From Leadbettera azotonutricia ZAS-9 (GTDB taxonomy: Bacteria; Spirochaetota; Spirochaetia; Treponematales; Breznakiellaceae): a DNA stretch of 64,000 bases. Positions 1 to 8,229 of this stretch are shown in pieces. Each line of letters opens with the position of its first letter. Positions within the stretch are counted from its first letter, which is position 1. The notes under the pieces are model-generated. The model had not been told where the DNA came from, made no database searches, and saw only the letters and a list, made by a program, of their open reading frames with translations. The DNA is taken from positions 3,711,389-3,775,388 of the forward strand of contig NC_015577.1 of assembly GCF_000214355.1 (NCBI RefSeq), written 5' to 3'. The translations under genes and the position numbers were made by a program.

Positions 1-339
1 GAAGAGGCTGCAGCTGAGGCGGAAAAAACACGGCCAAGAGAATTGAGCTTGAAAAACGTGTATAAAAATACCAGGGAAATAAAAAACACATGGTATTCCA
101 AAGATGTGATAAAGGATGCACTTAAAGGTGCTATTGATTATCTTGATGGTTACACCCCTGAGGCGCCAAACCTCAACGAAACCTTAAGCCGGTTCTTAAA
201 CAAGGTTGACCAGGAAATCCAACGTCCTACTACCTTTGAAAAAGCAACGGAACGGAGAAGCCAAAAAAATGCGGAGCTTGAGCTCAACGCAAACCCATGG
301 GAAGCGCGAGGGGAAGCAAACCCCTTCGCGAATGTGTAA
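1..339 (+). CDS. Phage protein, C-terminal part (runs off left edge)
   Basis: The frame is open from the first base to a TAA at 337-339, so this is the last 112 codons of a gene that starts outside the window. A TTG at 43 could serve as a start but has no clear ribosome binding site. The product is hydrophilic and charged, with no recognisable motif. It lies directly upstream of a small gene and a tape measure gene on the same strand, so a tail or tail-assembly role is an inference from position only. Confidence 0.55.
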   Translation, partial: EEAAAEAEKTRPRELSLKNVYKNTREIKNTWYSKDVIKDALKGAIDYLDGYTPEAPNLNETLSRFLNKVDQEIQRPTTFEKATERRSQKNAELELNANPWEARGEANPFANV

Positions 340-349
340 GGAGCAAATC

Positions 350-631
350 ATGCAATACTATAACCGCATACGTGACAAAATTGATAATCTTGATAGTGCC
401 GCCGCCGCCCTGCCTAAGCTGCCGGAAACCCTGGCTGCCGCGCATTCAGTCCAGAGGCTTTTGAAGAACGCGCTCGAAAAGATTGATTCAGGGGATCTAA
501 GCCGCCAGATGGAAAATTTACTTTTCAATCTCGATATGGAGATTCGTAATCCATCCCCAACATTTAACGGCAAAGATGAACCTGCATTAATGTCGGAGTA
601 CCGCAACCGCTCCGATGGAGAGGTGTGGTGA
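350..631 (+). CDS. Small phage protein of unknown function upstream of tape measure
   Basis: 93 residues starting MQYYNRIRDK. The ATG at 350 is preceded by AAGGAG about 9 bases upstream; a longer in-frame extension back to 206 overlaps the preceding gene and is not needed. Mostly helical, charged and Ala/Leu-rich. Its stop ends one base before the tape measure ATG, so the two are probably translationally coupled. Small proteins in this position are often tape measure chaperones in tailed phages, but nothing in the sequence proves that here. Confidence 0.6.
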   Translation: MQYYNRIRDKIDNLDSAAAALPKLPETLAAAHSVQRLLKNALEKIDSGDLSRQMENLLFNLDMEIRNPSPTFNGKDEPALMSEYRNRSDGEVW

Positions 632-632
632 A

Positions 633-2903
633 ATGGCTGACGTAACTTTTGACGCCGACTTCAAGGTGAACCTTTCGGATCTTAAGGCAGGCGTGGTGGA
701 TGCGGAAAAATCCTTTGGAGAGGTCGCACGTAAAGCCCAAGAGGCGGACAAAAAAATCAAGACGGCATTTTCAGGCGGAACCAACGAGCTGAAAAAGTTC
801 AGCGTCGCTGGGATCTCTGTAGGCAAGATATTCAGCGCCGGAGGGGCTTTAGGGATAGGGATACAGCTTGTGAATGCGGCGGTGCAAAAGGGCATAAAAG
901 CCTGGCAGGAATACCGCCAATCATTGAAAGATGCGGCGGACGCGTCAGAAAGCTTCGCAAGCATAAACGAGACGCTTGGATTGTCCTTTGAATCAAACGA
1001 AAAGACATTGCGGAATCTTACGGAGGCTGAAAAGCAGAGGATGCAGGCCTTGGGCGGCGCGGCTGAAGCGCAGAAAGACCTGGACCGGGAATTAAAAGAG
1101 GGCTTTATAACTCAAGAAGAATACGACAAATCCAGGTTGCAGAATCTTCAGAAAATAATAATGGAAACCGGAAAGCTTTTTGATGAAGAAGCAAAATTGA
1201 AACCTGATATTGAGTTATTTAATACCAAAGCGGTAGATAGATACAATAATAAGGTAGCGGGTATTGCGACGAGTTTATCTCAAGCACGGGAAGAATATAC
1301 GAAGTTATCCGAGACCATGGGTAAGGCTGACCCTTTAACTAATGTTTCTACAGATAAAGAACGCCTTGCCATCGAGAAGCAGATCACCGACGAGCGCCAG
1401 AAGCAATTGGCTGCCCACAGGGCCATGCTTGGCCAAGCGCAGCAGCTGCGGGACAGTTATAACGGTTTGCTGGTAGAAGAAGCAAAGTTAAACGAACGTT
1501 ATTTTGAAACCGAGGAAAACAAGCAAAAAGCGTTATTGGGCGCGTTGGAATTGGAGAGGGAGCTGTTCGACATAAACAGGGCAAGGAGGGAGGCCGAGCT
1601 AAAAGCGAGCCAGGCTTACAAAGACGCCGATTCCTATTTCAAAAACAGCATGCTTGGCGACTTGAACGCCGCCATGGATATCCAAGACCGCATAATGAAA
1701 ATGGAAATAGATGCGCAAAAACTGCAAGTCGAATTGGGCAAAGCCGATGACGCTTATGACAGGGGCATAGAACGCCTCAAATCCGCCAAGGGCATATATG
1801 AAATAAAAAAGGAGATAAACGAGCTTTACAATATAAACGGAGCCAAGGTAAAAGATATACTTGAAGACGAAAAATACATATACGAATTCTCCAAGAATCA
1901 ATTGACCCTGGAAAGGGAGAAGGAAAAAGAAAGATCCAAATTGCTCGATTTAATGGATGCCGAGCAGGAAGAGTATTATGACATGGAGACCCAGTTTTTG
2001 CAGGGCAAATTAGAGGCAGAGTATTTCCGCAAAATATACGATGCCAAAATAGAAGGGGTAAAGGAATTGGCGTCGGCGATATCCGAAGGGGTCGGTTACT
2101 TCAGCGAATTCGGCCAAAGCATATTGGAGATGACAAATGCCATTGCGCAAGAGCAGATACAGATCATTCAGGATAATTTGGCCAAACTCATGGAATCCCT
2201 TGATGAACAGCGCAACAGGGCCTTGGAAGCTGCCGGGTTTATCGCCACGACAAGCGCGGAGGGGCTTGAGGAATCGATGCAAGCCGCCATGGACAGCGGG
2301 GACGAACGGCTGATTTACCTTGAGAAGCGTCGCCAGGAAGAACTCAAGATAAACAAGGATTTTGACGCAAAGGAAAGGGCCGAGCAGGAGAAGGCCAAAA
2401 GGGAAATCGCCGAGATAGAGTACAAACAGGCCATGGCCCAATGGACGATGCAGGTCGCCATGGTTCCCGCGCAGATAGCGGCCGCGATAATGCAGGGGTT
2501 CGCCCAGGCAGGTCCCTTTGCCGGCGCGGTCGGTGCGGCGGTAATGGCCACGGTAGGCGCCGCGCAGCTCGCCGCGCTCTTGTCATCCATGCCCAGGAAG
2601 CAGTTCGCGAAGGGCGGGGCATTCGTGGACGGCAAGCAGGTGTTCGCCCAGGGAGGAGCATTCAGCCAAGGGGTAGTGAGTACCCCCACCGATTTCAGCA
2701 TCGGGCAGATGGGGGAAGCTGGGCCTGAGGCCATCATGCCATTAGCCCAAACAGCGGATGGATCCTTGGGGATTAGGGCAGCAGGCGGGGGGCCCGATAC
2801 AATAATTGTGCAATCAATATTGGACGGGCAGGTAATCGGTGAAACTGTCGTGGATCTTATGAACCGGGGACAGCTTCCCCCTTTGAATGGCAGTTACCAA
2901 TGA
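633..2903 (+). CDS. Phage tail tape measure protein
   Basis: 756 residues from the ATG at 633, which has GGAGAGG just upstream; the earlier in-frame ATG at 615 overlaps the previous gene. Long charged coiled-coil stretches fill about residues 200-590. A hydrophobic Ala/Gly-rich segment follows (about 605-660), then a Gly-rich tail with GEAGPEAIMPL, a signature common at the C-terminus of tape measure proteins. These proteins set tail length and are ejected during infection. The gene is short for a siphophage tape measure. It is followed with a 4-bp ATGA overlap by the next gene, consistent with one late operon. Confidence 0.8.
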   Translation: MADVTFDADFKVNLSDLKAGVVDAEKSFGEVARKAQEADKKIKTAFSGGTNELKKFSVAGISVGKIFSAGGALGIGIQLVNAAVQKGIKAWQEYRQSLKDAADASESFASINETLGLSFESNEKTLRNLTEAEKQRMQALGGAAEAQKDLDRELKEGFITQEEYDKSRLQNLQKIIMETGKLFDEEAKLKPDIELFNTKAVDRYNNKVAGIATSLSQAREEYTKLSETMGKADPLTNVSTDKERLAIEKQITDERQKQLAAHRAMLGQAQQLRDSYNGLLVEEAKLNERYFETEENKQKALLGALELERELFDINRARREAELKASQAYKDADSYFKNSMLGDLNAAMDIQDRIMKMEIDAQKLQVELGKADDAYDRGIERLKSAKGIYEIKKEINELYNINGAKVKDILEDEKYIYEFSKNQLTLEREKEKERSKLLDLMDAEQEEYYDMETQFLQGKLEAEYFRKIYDAKIEGVKELASAISEGVGYFSEFGQSILEMTNAIAQEQIQIIQDNLAKLMESLDEQRNRALEAAGFIATTSAEGLEESMQAAMDSGDERLIYLEKRRQEELKINKDFDAKERAEQEKAKREIAEIEYKQAMAQWTMQVAMVPAQIAAAIMQGFAQAGPFAGAVGAAVMATVGAAQLAALLSSMPRKQFAKGGAFVDGKQVFAQGGAFSQGVVSTPTDFSIGQMGEAGPEAIMPLAQTADGSLGIRAAGGGPDTIIVQSILDGQVIGETVVDLMNRGQLPPLNGSYQ

Positions 2904-3376
2904 CGCCCGCGCAACAACCCTATTCCATAAAAAGAGAAGCCGAGCTCCTTGTAGGGCAAGCATTGGCCACAGCCAAGGATGAATATGCCGGATATGGAAA
3001 TCCAAACAAACCAGCAACCGAGATTAAAGGAAATGTCCTTTCTATCTCCCCGGGGATTTCCTACAAGCTGATCCATAAGCCCGGGTATTCTTATTTGTTT
3101 GTCCTTCCTGCCAAGGAAGGTACGTACTTGGTTGCCTATTATCTAAAATTGGACGAATTCTACTCCATGCAGGATCCAAATGAAACGGCGCGAATCGCAA
3201 TCGATGCAGACCATCGTATTTATGTATTTTCATACAGGAGAAATACAATAACTGGAAAAATCCGTTATCATGGGAAATTACGGCTAAGCGAAAAGGGCTC
3301 GCTTAAAGCCTGGCGTATGCTTCAAAAACTAAAGGCGGCAAATCCGAACCGGCAAGGCAAGGGAGAACAATCATGA
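2900..3376 (+). CDS. Phage protein of unknown function
   Basis: 158 residues, starting in the ATGA overlap with the tape measure stop and ending in another 4-bp overlap with the MuF-like gene, so it belongs to the structural operon. The centre has alternating hydrophobic beta-like stretches (around residues 40-115) and a basic C-terminus. I do not recognise the family. In shape and position it could be a tail-associated or head-tail protein. Confidence 0.6.
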   Translation: MTPAQQPYSIKREAELLVGQALATAKDEYAGYGNPNKPATEIKGNVLSISPGISYKLIHKPGYSYLFVLPAKEGTYLVAYYLKLDEFYSMQDPNETARIAIDADHRIYVFSYRRNTITGKIRYHGKLRLSEKGSLKAWRMLQKLKAANPNRQGKGEQS

Positions 3377-4533
3377 CAAAAGCAGAGTGGGCAGACTTAC
3401 AAGAAAAGTTGCAGCGGTATTCCGAACAGGTTACCCGAGCCGGAGAAGTAGAGCTTAGAAAGCTTCTCGAAAAACACGCAGAGATGGCAGTCAGATCATA
3501 CAATTTTGACGTAAAAAATTACGCCTTGGAACTGGAGAAAATTATAAACCAGTGCGCGTCCCTGCCGGCGCAAAAAGCCCAGGCGATCGCTGACCGCGCA
3601 ATCGAGGAAGCCATGACCCGCGCAGGAATCCGGGGAGAAGTCGACAAGGAAACGCTTACGCGCAAACTGTACGCTACTGCTGAGAAAGAATATGAGATTC
3701 CAAAAGGCCAGTACAGGAGCCGCCCAGATGGTACCGTGGTTTATGTCCCTGCCGAGAAAACCCTGGAGTTTTTAAGCAAATACCATTTAAGCGGAGACAC
3801 CAGGCCGCAGCACGTTTGGAAAATAGGCGATATTTGCCAGGCAAACGCGTACGAAAAAGAAAAAGAAATTATGGGTATTGTTAGGACCGGTATAGCCGAT
3901 GGGGTAGACGCTGCGGATATTCTGAAAGACCTTGATGCCCATATTAACGGAAAACCCGTCAAAGGACGATGGGGAAAATTACGTCCAGATTCTGAATTTG
4001 ATGCACTGGTAGACAAACTAATTGCAGAGGAAGGGTATTCCCCTCAGGGCGCCCGATCTATGGCCGGAAAGATTTATAAGCAGAACGGATGGGAACGCTT
4101 GCCGGGGTCAAAGGAATATTACGCCCGTTTCGGAGCGGAAGGCCGGGACTGGAGGAGTATTCGCCTGCTCCGTACCGAACAGGCGGTTACCCTTTCAAAC
4201 AGGCAGAAAGAAATAGCCCTGAATAACCCGGCGGTAGATAATAAAAAAGTTGTTCTGAAACTTGAAGGTGGGCGTGACGCCTGGGCTTGTGCGTGCTCGG
4301 CGTTTTGCAGAGCCAGCGGGAAAGGGAAAATACTGGGCGATGACGGTTTCCTGCACAACGAGGACGGAAGCATAGTCACAGTTAGTGCAGATGATGACGA
4401 AGACGGAAAATACGTAGGCGAGTCTGTTTCAATCCCACCCTGGCATCCTAACTGCTCGTGCTCCGTTTCCCCTGTGTTGCTGAGCGAGGAAGAATTCCAG
4501 GACAAGATACTGAAAAAATATGGCCTTCTATAA
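3373..4533 (+). CDS. Phage minor head protein, MuF/SPP1 gp7-like
   Basis: 386 residues. The N-terminal half is helical. The last 130 residues resemble the phage Mu gpF/SPP1 gp7 domain: an RTEQAVTLSNRQ helix, a Cys-containing loop (WACACSAFC), and a C-terminal PPWHPNCSCSVSP element matching the HPxCxC motif typical of this family. Such proteins sit at the portal and may be injected with the DNA. Start ATG overlaps the previous stop by 4 bp. Finding it downstream of the tape measure is unusual, since MuF genes normally follow portal genes at the head end of the operon. Confidence 0.7.
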   Translation: MTKAEWADLQEKLQRYSEQVTRAGEVELRKLLEKHAEMAVRSYNFDVKNYALELEKIINQCASLPAQKAQAIADRAIEEAMTRAGIRGEVDKETLTRKLYATAEKEYEIPKGQYRSRPDGTVVYVPAEKTLEFLSKYHLSGDTRPQHVWKIGDICQANAYEKEKEIMGIVRTGIADGVDAADILKDLDAHINGKPVKGRWGKLRPDSEFDALVDKLIAEEGYSPQGARSMAGKIYKQNGWERLPGSKEYYARFGAEGRDWRSIRLLRTEQAVTLSNRQKEIALNNPAVDNKKVVLKLEGGRDAWACACSAFCRASGKGKILGDDGFLHNEDGSIVTVSADDDEDGKYVGESVSIPPWHPNCSCSVSPVLLSEEEFQDKILKKYGLL

Positions 4534-4553
4534 TTTTTTAAGGAGTTTATGAA

Positions 4554-4931
4554 ATGAAAATAACTGTAAAAGACCAAATGCCCACGGAATGGTACGCCGT
4601 ACGAGAGGAAGCCCTTGCGGATTATCTAAAAGGCGAAGCTGCTAAAATGGAAAAATGGGCAAAAGAAAACGCATCATCACCTCAAGGAACAAAAGAACAT
4701 ATTCAAGAGGGAGGGCGTACAAAGTGGATTGATCAAACACGCATTGCAAGGGATTCTTTAACCGGTGGATTTGAAAAAACCGATAAGGGGTTCTTGATTT
4801 ACATAGGGCAAGGAGTTAAATACGGAAAAGCCCTTGAGGAGGCCAATGACGGGGCATACGCAATTTGCGGCCCCACGCTGAAGCATCACATACCGGAAAT
4901 AAAGGCCATGATAAAAAGGATTTTCCAATGA
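4554..4931 (+). CDS. HK97 gp10-like head-tail or tail component (putative)
   Basis: 125 residues, ATG at 4554 with AAGGAG 13-8 bases upstream. The order of features (TKWIDQTRIARDSL, then GVKYGKALEEA near residue 85, then a C-terminal PTLKHHIPEI helix) resembles HK97 gp10-family tail completion proteins, where a GVxYxxxxE motif is typical. The match is by eye and moderate. The gene is followed by a possible ATGA start for the small terminase frame. Confidence 0.5.
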   Translation: MKITVKDQMPTEWYAVREEALADYLKGEAAKMEKWAKENASSPQGTKEHIQEGGRTKWIDQTRIARDSLTGGFEKTDKGFLIYIGQGVKYGKALEEANDGAYAICGPTLKHHIPEIKAMIKRIFQ

Positions 4932-5002
4932 CAAGACAAGGGTCTGGAAGGCAGGAAATCCGAGCCGGTAAGGCAAGGCATAATAAATTACAGGAGAAAC
5001 TA

Positions 5003-5512
5003 ATGACAAAGGCCAGGAAAAATTTCATCACCGCTTACATTGAGCAGGATTTTACGAACGCTACGGCCGCATATATGAAGGCGTACCCAAGGGCGTCCGA
5101 GGAATCGGCACGATGCAATGCGTCCAGAATGCTAACAAATGATAACATTCAGAGCTACATTTCGGAAATATTGGCTGGAGCTATTAGGCAAAATAAGGTG
5201 CCTCTAGAGAAGCGCATATTCGATTACTGGATGAAGCGGGCCTTTTACCGTATCACCGACATAATAGACCTGGACGGCACTATGCTTATGAACAAGGAGC
5301 AACTTCAGGAAAGCGGGCTTCATGTCTGCATAGATTCGATTAACGAAAAAATCGACGCCCAGGGCCATAGCACGGTAACGTACAAATTTGCCGATAGGGA
5401 CGAGGCGGTCAAGATGCTGCAGCAGTATATCCAGATGATTAAGCCCCAGGAAATAAAGGTCGGTATACAGCTTATGAAAATCGACGCAGATGATGAACTG
5501 GCATTACAATAG
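5003..5512 (+). CDS. Phage terminase small subunit
   Basis: 169 residues from the ATG at 5003, which has AGGAG 6 bases upstream. An alternative start at 4928 overlaps the previous stop but adds a basic segment atypical of the family. The opening (KNFITAYIEQDFTNATAAYMKAYP) and the following helices match the Terminase_2 DNA-binding domain that recognises the packaging site; a central segment FDYWMKRAFYRITDIIDLDG is also typical. No large terminase gene follows, which is odd: the next intact gene is a short phage protein and then transcription reverses. Confidence 0.75.
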   Translation: MTKARKNFITAYIEQDFTNATAAYMKAYPRASEESARCNASRMLTNDNIQSYISEILAGAIRQNKVPLEKRIFDYWMKRAFYRITDIIDLDGTMLMNKEQLQESGLHVCIDSINEKIDAQGHSTVTYKFADRDEAVKMLQQYIQMIKPQEIKVGIQLMKIDADDELALQ

Positions 5513-5652
5513 GGAGGTGGAGAAAAGAAAAACAGGTACAAGGCGGTATCGAACAGGGTTATCAGAAATCTGACAAGGCTGTTGATACCAATAGAGAGAT
5601 TGCGAAAACCGCTGGAGTTTCCCACGACACTATTGCAAGGGAGGAGTTGTAA
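5513..5652 (+). pseudogene. Remnant of a phage/ParB-like HTH protein
   Basis: The frame ending at the TAA 5650-5652 reads TNREIAKTAGVSHDTIAREEL, a helix-turn-helix stretch common in phage and plasmid ParB-like regulators. No ATG, GTG or TTG with a ribosome binding site opens this frame between the terminase stop and here, and the protein stops just after the recognition helix. I read it as a decayed fragment. It might instead be the tail of a terminase-linked HTH gene truncated by deletion of the large terminase. Confidence 0.45.
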
Positions 5653-5654
5653 AC

Positions 5655-6089
5655 ATGGCAGATGAACCAAACCTTCAAGACGCATACCGCCTGCTCATGG
5701 CGGCTATTATTTCCAGGGCAATGGAGGATCTGCAGGGAAACTATGAAGTCAGCAAGAGCCAAAAGGCAAGGGGCCGGATTAAGGATGGGTTCATGTCCTG
5801 GTTTTATTCCCCTGACTTTGAAGCCTATTGTCTGGTTCTGGAAATTGACCCGGAGCCGATACGGGAAAAAGCCGCAGAGTATTACCGATGTGAAATAGCA
5901 AAAGAAGATCCAAAGCCAAGCCGGAAAAGGACAACAGACACAACACGGAAAAAACAAAGCGAAGCAGCACAGGCATATTTTGCCAACCCTGAAAATAGGA
6001 AAAAACAATCTGCAACATTAAAGGCATTCTGGGCAAATAAAAAAAGCCCCCGGAACGTCCAGGGGCAGGTAAACCAGAGACGCGAATAG
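5655..6089 (+). CDS. Conserved phage protein of unknown function
   Basis: 144 residues; ATG at 5655 with GGGAGGAG upstream. Residues 10-75 (LLMAAIISRAMEDL, then a region ending FYSPDFEAYCLVLEIDPEPI) resemble a small phage family in which a helical N-terminus is followed by a W/F-S-xx-F element near the end of late operons. The C-terminal half is strongly basic with a SEAAQAYFANPENRKKQ stretch similar to NUMOD-like DNA-binding segments. The last codons overlap a terminator serving the opposite strand. Confidence 0.5.
   Translation: MADEPNLQDAYRLLMAAIISRAMEDLQGNYEVSKSQKARGRIKDGFMSWFYSPDFEAYCLVLEIDPEPIREKAAEYYRCEIAKEDPKPSRKRTTDTTRKKQSEAAQAYFANPENRKKQSATLKAFWANKKSPRNVQGQVNQRRE
6037..6066 (-). 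terminator. Intrinsic terminator for the leftward early genes
   Basis: On the minus strand a hairpin (GCCCC-T-GGA, loop, TCC-G-GGGGC; 8 pairs with one mismatch, + positions 6046-6066) is followed directly by TTTTTTATTT. It lies where leftward transcription from the early cluster would meet the rightward late genes, inside the end of the 5655 gene. Confidence 0.7.
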
Positions 6090-6175
6090 CGGGCCGCTGA
6101 GGACTGTCTAACCCCGTCTCGTGTCATTTTGCCTTTTTGCACCGAGACCCCTCTCAGTGGTACCGGTAGGTAGGC

Positions 6176-6355
6176 CTATGGGCAAATCCAAGAGGGGTCA
6201 GGGCTGCTGAACTGCACCCTTTCTTCCTGCCCGAAGATAACGTCGTAAACCTGTTTGTCCTCTGGGCGGGGGAGTATGGTAATCACAAGTTTGCCGTGGT
6301 CTACCTCTTTGGCTTTCTCCTTTATCTTTTCAATGCACTCGTCGGTTAGTTCCAT
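6176..6355 (-). CDS. Small DUF2292/YezD-like protein, copy 2
   Basis: 59 residues from an ATG at 6355 with AGGGGGG upstream. The opening MELTDECIEKIKEKAKEVDHGKL parallels the next upstream gene and resembles the short DUF2292 family (helix, then two strands). Its 5' end overlaps that gene by 26 bp, so the pair is a tandem duplication with divergent C-termini. It is the last gene of the leftward early operon, which ends at the terminator near 6040. Confidence 0.5.
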   Translation of the reverse strand: MELTDECIEKIKEKAKEVDHGKLVITILPRPEDKQVYDVIFGQEERVQFSSPDPSWICP

Positions 6356-6512
6356 AAGCCCCCCTGTCCGCATTGTCGTATATCCGTTCCTTGTTGGTAA
6401 CCAGAACATCCACATAGGGACTGTCCGAATTGATTATCACTTCGATGCTGCCGAACCGTATATCCCTGGCGGCCTCTTTAATCTTCTCGATAACTGTTTT
6501 ATCAAGTTCCAT
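6330..6512 (-). CDS. Small DUF2292/YezD-like protein, copy 1
   Basis: 60 residues starting MELDKTVIEKIKEAARDI, then RFGSIEVIINSD. The helix plus xRFGSIxIxI strand pattern is close to DUF2292 (YezD), small proteins of unknown function. Its start overlaps the HU-like gene stop by 11 bp and its end overlaps copy 2, showing tight packing and probable coupling. Confidence 0.55.
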   Translation of the reverse strand: MELDKTVIEKIKEAARDIRFGSIEVIINSDSPYVDVLVTNKERIYDNADRGAYGTNRRVH

Positions 6513-6822
6513 GATCGTCTACCTCCTTGGAGTTCATGGCCGTTTTCAGTTCTCGTCCTGCCTTGAATACTACATACTGCCGTGGCGGGACAATCACCGG
6601 CTCTCCTGTCCGGGGGTTACGCGCCCTGCGTTCCGGGTGGGTCTTTACTTCAAGGCCGCCTAAGCCCCGGAGTTCCACGCTATCGCCTGAGGCCAGGGCG
6701 GCAGCCATGCCGGCCACGATCCGCGCCGCCAGTTCTCGCGCATGGTGGGTGTCCAGAGGCGCAATTCCCGGCAGATCGGACCGCAGAATCGCTATCAGTT
6801 TTTCCCTTGTGAATTTAGCCAT
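6502..6822 (-). CDS. HU/IHF-family DNA-binding protein (phage-encoded)
   Basis: 106 residues from the ATG at 6822 (GGGAG upstream). The order matches bacterial histone-like proteins: dimerising helices, then the strand GDSVELRGLGGLEV, then RRARNPRTGEPVIVPPRQYVVFKAG, the conserved arm with the RNPxTGE motif that inserts into the minor groove. It bends DNA; in a prophage it may help integration, packaging or regulation. It is slightly longer at the N-terminus than the usual 90-residue HU. Confidence 0.85.
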   Translation of the reverse strand: MAKFTREKLIAILRSDLPGIAPLDTHHARELAARIVAGMAAALASGDSVELRGLGGLEVKTHPERRARNPRTGEPVIVPPRQYVVFKAGRELKTAMNSKEVDDHGT

Positions 6823-6997
6823 CGTTTTCAATCTCCCTAAGAATATTGTCCACGTCCTTGATGATGTGGCAGATAATGATTGAAAGGCCGCGGCCTGTCT
6901 GTCTGCCCGGTGGGTCAAGCCCCGCGAGGCAATCGGAAAGGGCGGTCAGCTGGGCCTTTACTTCGCCAAGGTCCGCATGAATGGCGCCGTTAATCAT
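6815..6997 (-). CDS. Small phage early protein
   Basis: 60 residues from the ATG at 6997, preceded by AAGGAAGG. No recognised domain; two helices separated by a Gly/Pro/Arg-rich turn around residue 30. It overlaps the HU-like gene start by 8 bp and the upstream gene end by 8 bp. Confidence 0.5.
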   Translation of the reverse strand: MINGAIHADLGEVKAQLTALSDCLAGLDPPGRQTGRGLSIIICHIIKDVDNILREIENDG

Positions 6998-7220
6998 GGT
7001 CTTCCTTCCTTGCATGTTCCAATGCCTTAATATCCGGTAAACATTCTATGCGGTCGAATAGTTCCAGGATTTTTTCAATGTTATCCCGGATTATTCCAAA
7101 AACGCTTACACATATTTCCGAAGAATCCTCGTCTGACATGAGATTTATGGCATAGTCGGTCATTACTTTTGATAAAGCTCTAATATCATAGGCTGCACCA
7201 TGACAATCATTGAACGTCAT
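6990..7220 (-). CDS. Small helical phage early protein
   Basis: 76 residues, acidic, mostly helical, no recognised family. It shares a composition and a helix pattern (IRALSKVM, IEKILELFDRIECL) with the products at 7489-7779 and 8230-8520, all of which look like short four-helix proteins. Start overlaps the upstream stop by 4 bp (ATGA). Confidence 0.5.
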   Translation of the reverse strand: MTFNDCHGAAYDIRALSKVMTDYAINLMSDEDSSEICVSVFGIIRDNIEKILELFDRIECLPDIKALEHARKEDHD

Positions 7221-7492
7221 ACAATCCGCCTTTCCCGGTTATTCCGGGGGAATTCCCACACTTCATCATCCGCAGGATCGGGGTCGGTTTCTGCTGGCCC
7301 CTCTTGCCGGGAAACGTTCCTTTCTTCCCACACCTGAAAACCCACGCCGATCATCTCCGCGATAAACTCCCGGAGCCGTAGCATTGTATGGCCCCGGTTC
7401 CACCTGTCCCGCCATAGACTTTCCAGATGTTCGTAAAAATCCACCGGCAGAGAAACGTTGACGGGGATACGCTTCTGTTTAGGAACTTTCAT
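7217..7492 (-). CDS. Putative ribbon-helix-helix protein
   Basis: 91 residues. The N-terminus (RIPVNVSLPVDFYEHLE), a central basic helix and LREFIAEMIGVGFQVWEE resemble the strand-helix-helix plan of ribbon-helix-helix DNA-binding proteins; the C-terminal third is acidic and Pro-rich. If correct, it is a candidate regulator of the early operon. Both ends overlap neighbours by 4 bp. Confidence 0.45.
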   Translation of the reverse strand: MKVPKQKRIPVNVSLPVDFYEHLESLWRDRWNRGHTMLRLREFIAEMIGVGFQVWEERNVSRQEGPAETDPDPADDEVWEFPRNNRERRIV

Positions 7493-7779
7493 TCTTTCGC
7501 CTCCGGTATTTTATCCGGCTCTCTTACGGTTTGTCCGCTGAAAAGAAAACTTTCCACGGGTCTAGTTAACGCTTCTATAACGTTACATAAGTTGCTTACG
7601 GTATAGGCAAATTCTTTATCATCATTATTTTTGTACTCGGCATAAAACCAAAGGGCGCGAGCTATAGCCTCAACACCGGCGGCGCAATGGCCCAAGTTTT
7701 CCGCATCTTCGGTTGTATAGTCTGTATATAACAGACTTACTTTATCTCGGGGCAAAACAACTTTTATTACTCCGTTCAT
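7489..7779 (-). CDS. Phage early protein of unknown function
   Basis: 96 residues from the ATG at 7779 (GGGGG upstream); an ATG further upstream at 7815 lacks a good binding site and overlaps the neighbour. Helical, with a pattern (ALWFYAEYKNN, YTVSNLCNVIEALTRPVESFL) similar to the 8230-8520 product, suggesting distant paralogy. Confidence 0.5.
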   Translation of the reverse strand: MNGVIKVVLPRDKVSLLYTDYTTEDAENLGHCAAGVEAIARALWFYAEYKNNDDKEFAYTVSNLCNVIEALTRPVESFLFSGQTVREPDKIPEAKE

Positions 7780-8072
7780 TTCGTACCCCCATAAGGGCAT
7801 CCGGGAACCGGGCATGCACCGCAGCGCAGCTTGGCAATAGCTTGTTCAAGCATAGGCCGTTCATAATGCTCTATCATGCGGAATTCAATATCTGGGTTAT
7901 CTTCTGCGGGTTCGGCTGTTTTAAGATGATGCTTCATCCGCAGGTAAAATACCCGCAGGGCCAAAGCTTCATCCTTAGTTCCCATTGCCTGGTCTGCTTC
8001 ATGGAATGCCGAACGGACATCCACTTCAGGCCAGAAACCAAGGGACGGGATAAATTCATCTTCGTATATCAT
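7776..8072 (-). CDS. Phage early protein with Cys cluster
   Basis: 98 residues from the ATG at 8072 with AAAGGTGG upstream; a GTG at 8081 is the alternative. The C-terminal end carries CGACPVPGCPYGG, three closely spaced cysteines that could bind zinc or iron-sulfur, though no family is recognised. Ends in a 4-bp overlap with the next gene. Confidence 0.5.
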   Translation of the reverse strand: MIYEDEFIPSLGFWPEVDVRSAFHEADQAMGTKDEALALRVFYLRMKHHLKTAEPAEDNPDIEFRMIEHYERPMLEQAIAKLRCGACPVPGCPYGGTK

Positions 8073-8143
8073 ACTTTCCACCTTTGCCGGGCTTCCCCCC
8101 GGCTGGGTTGCTTAATACCTGAAAGCCATACGGCCCCAGGAAA

Positions 8144-8171
8144 CCCTTTAAAATGCTGATATTTTAAGGGG
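8144..8171. other. Hairpin in the gap between early genes
   Basis: CCCTTTAAAAT and ATTTTAAGGGG pair over 11 positions with one mismatch around a 6-base loop. It sits in the only sizeable gap (8073-8229) within the leftward early genes. There is no T-run, so it is more likely an operator, an RNA processing site or an attenuator than an intrinsic terminator. Confidence 0.4.
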
Positions 8172-8229
8172 TGATCACTTTGCCGGGGGTGAATTACATG
8201 GCGGTAAGCCCCCCGGACACATGACAGGT

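Noticed and set aside
6146-6199. 9-bp inverted repeat GACCCCTCT / AGAGGGGTC as a terminator
   Set aside because: Loop of 36 bases and no T-run; the terminator at 6037-6066 serves better.
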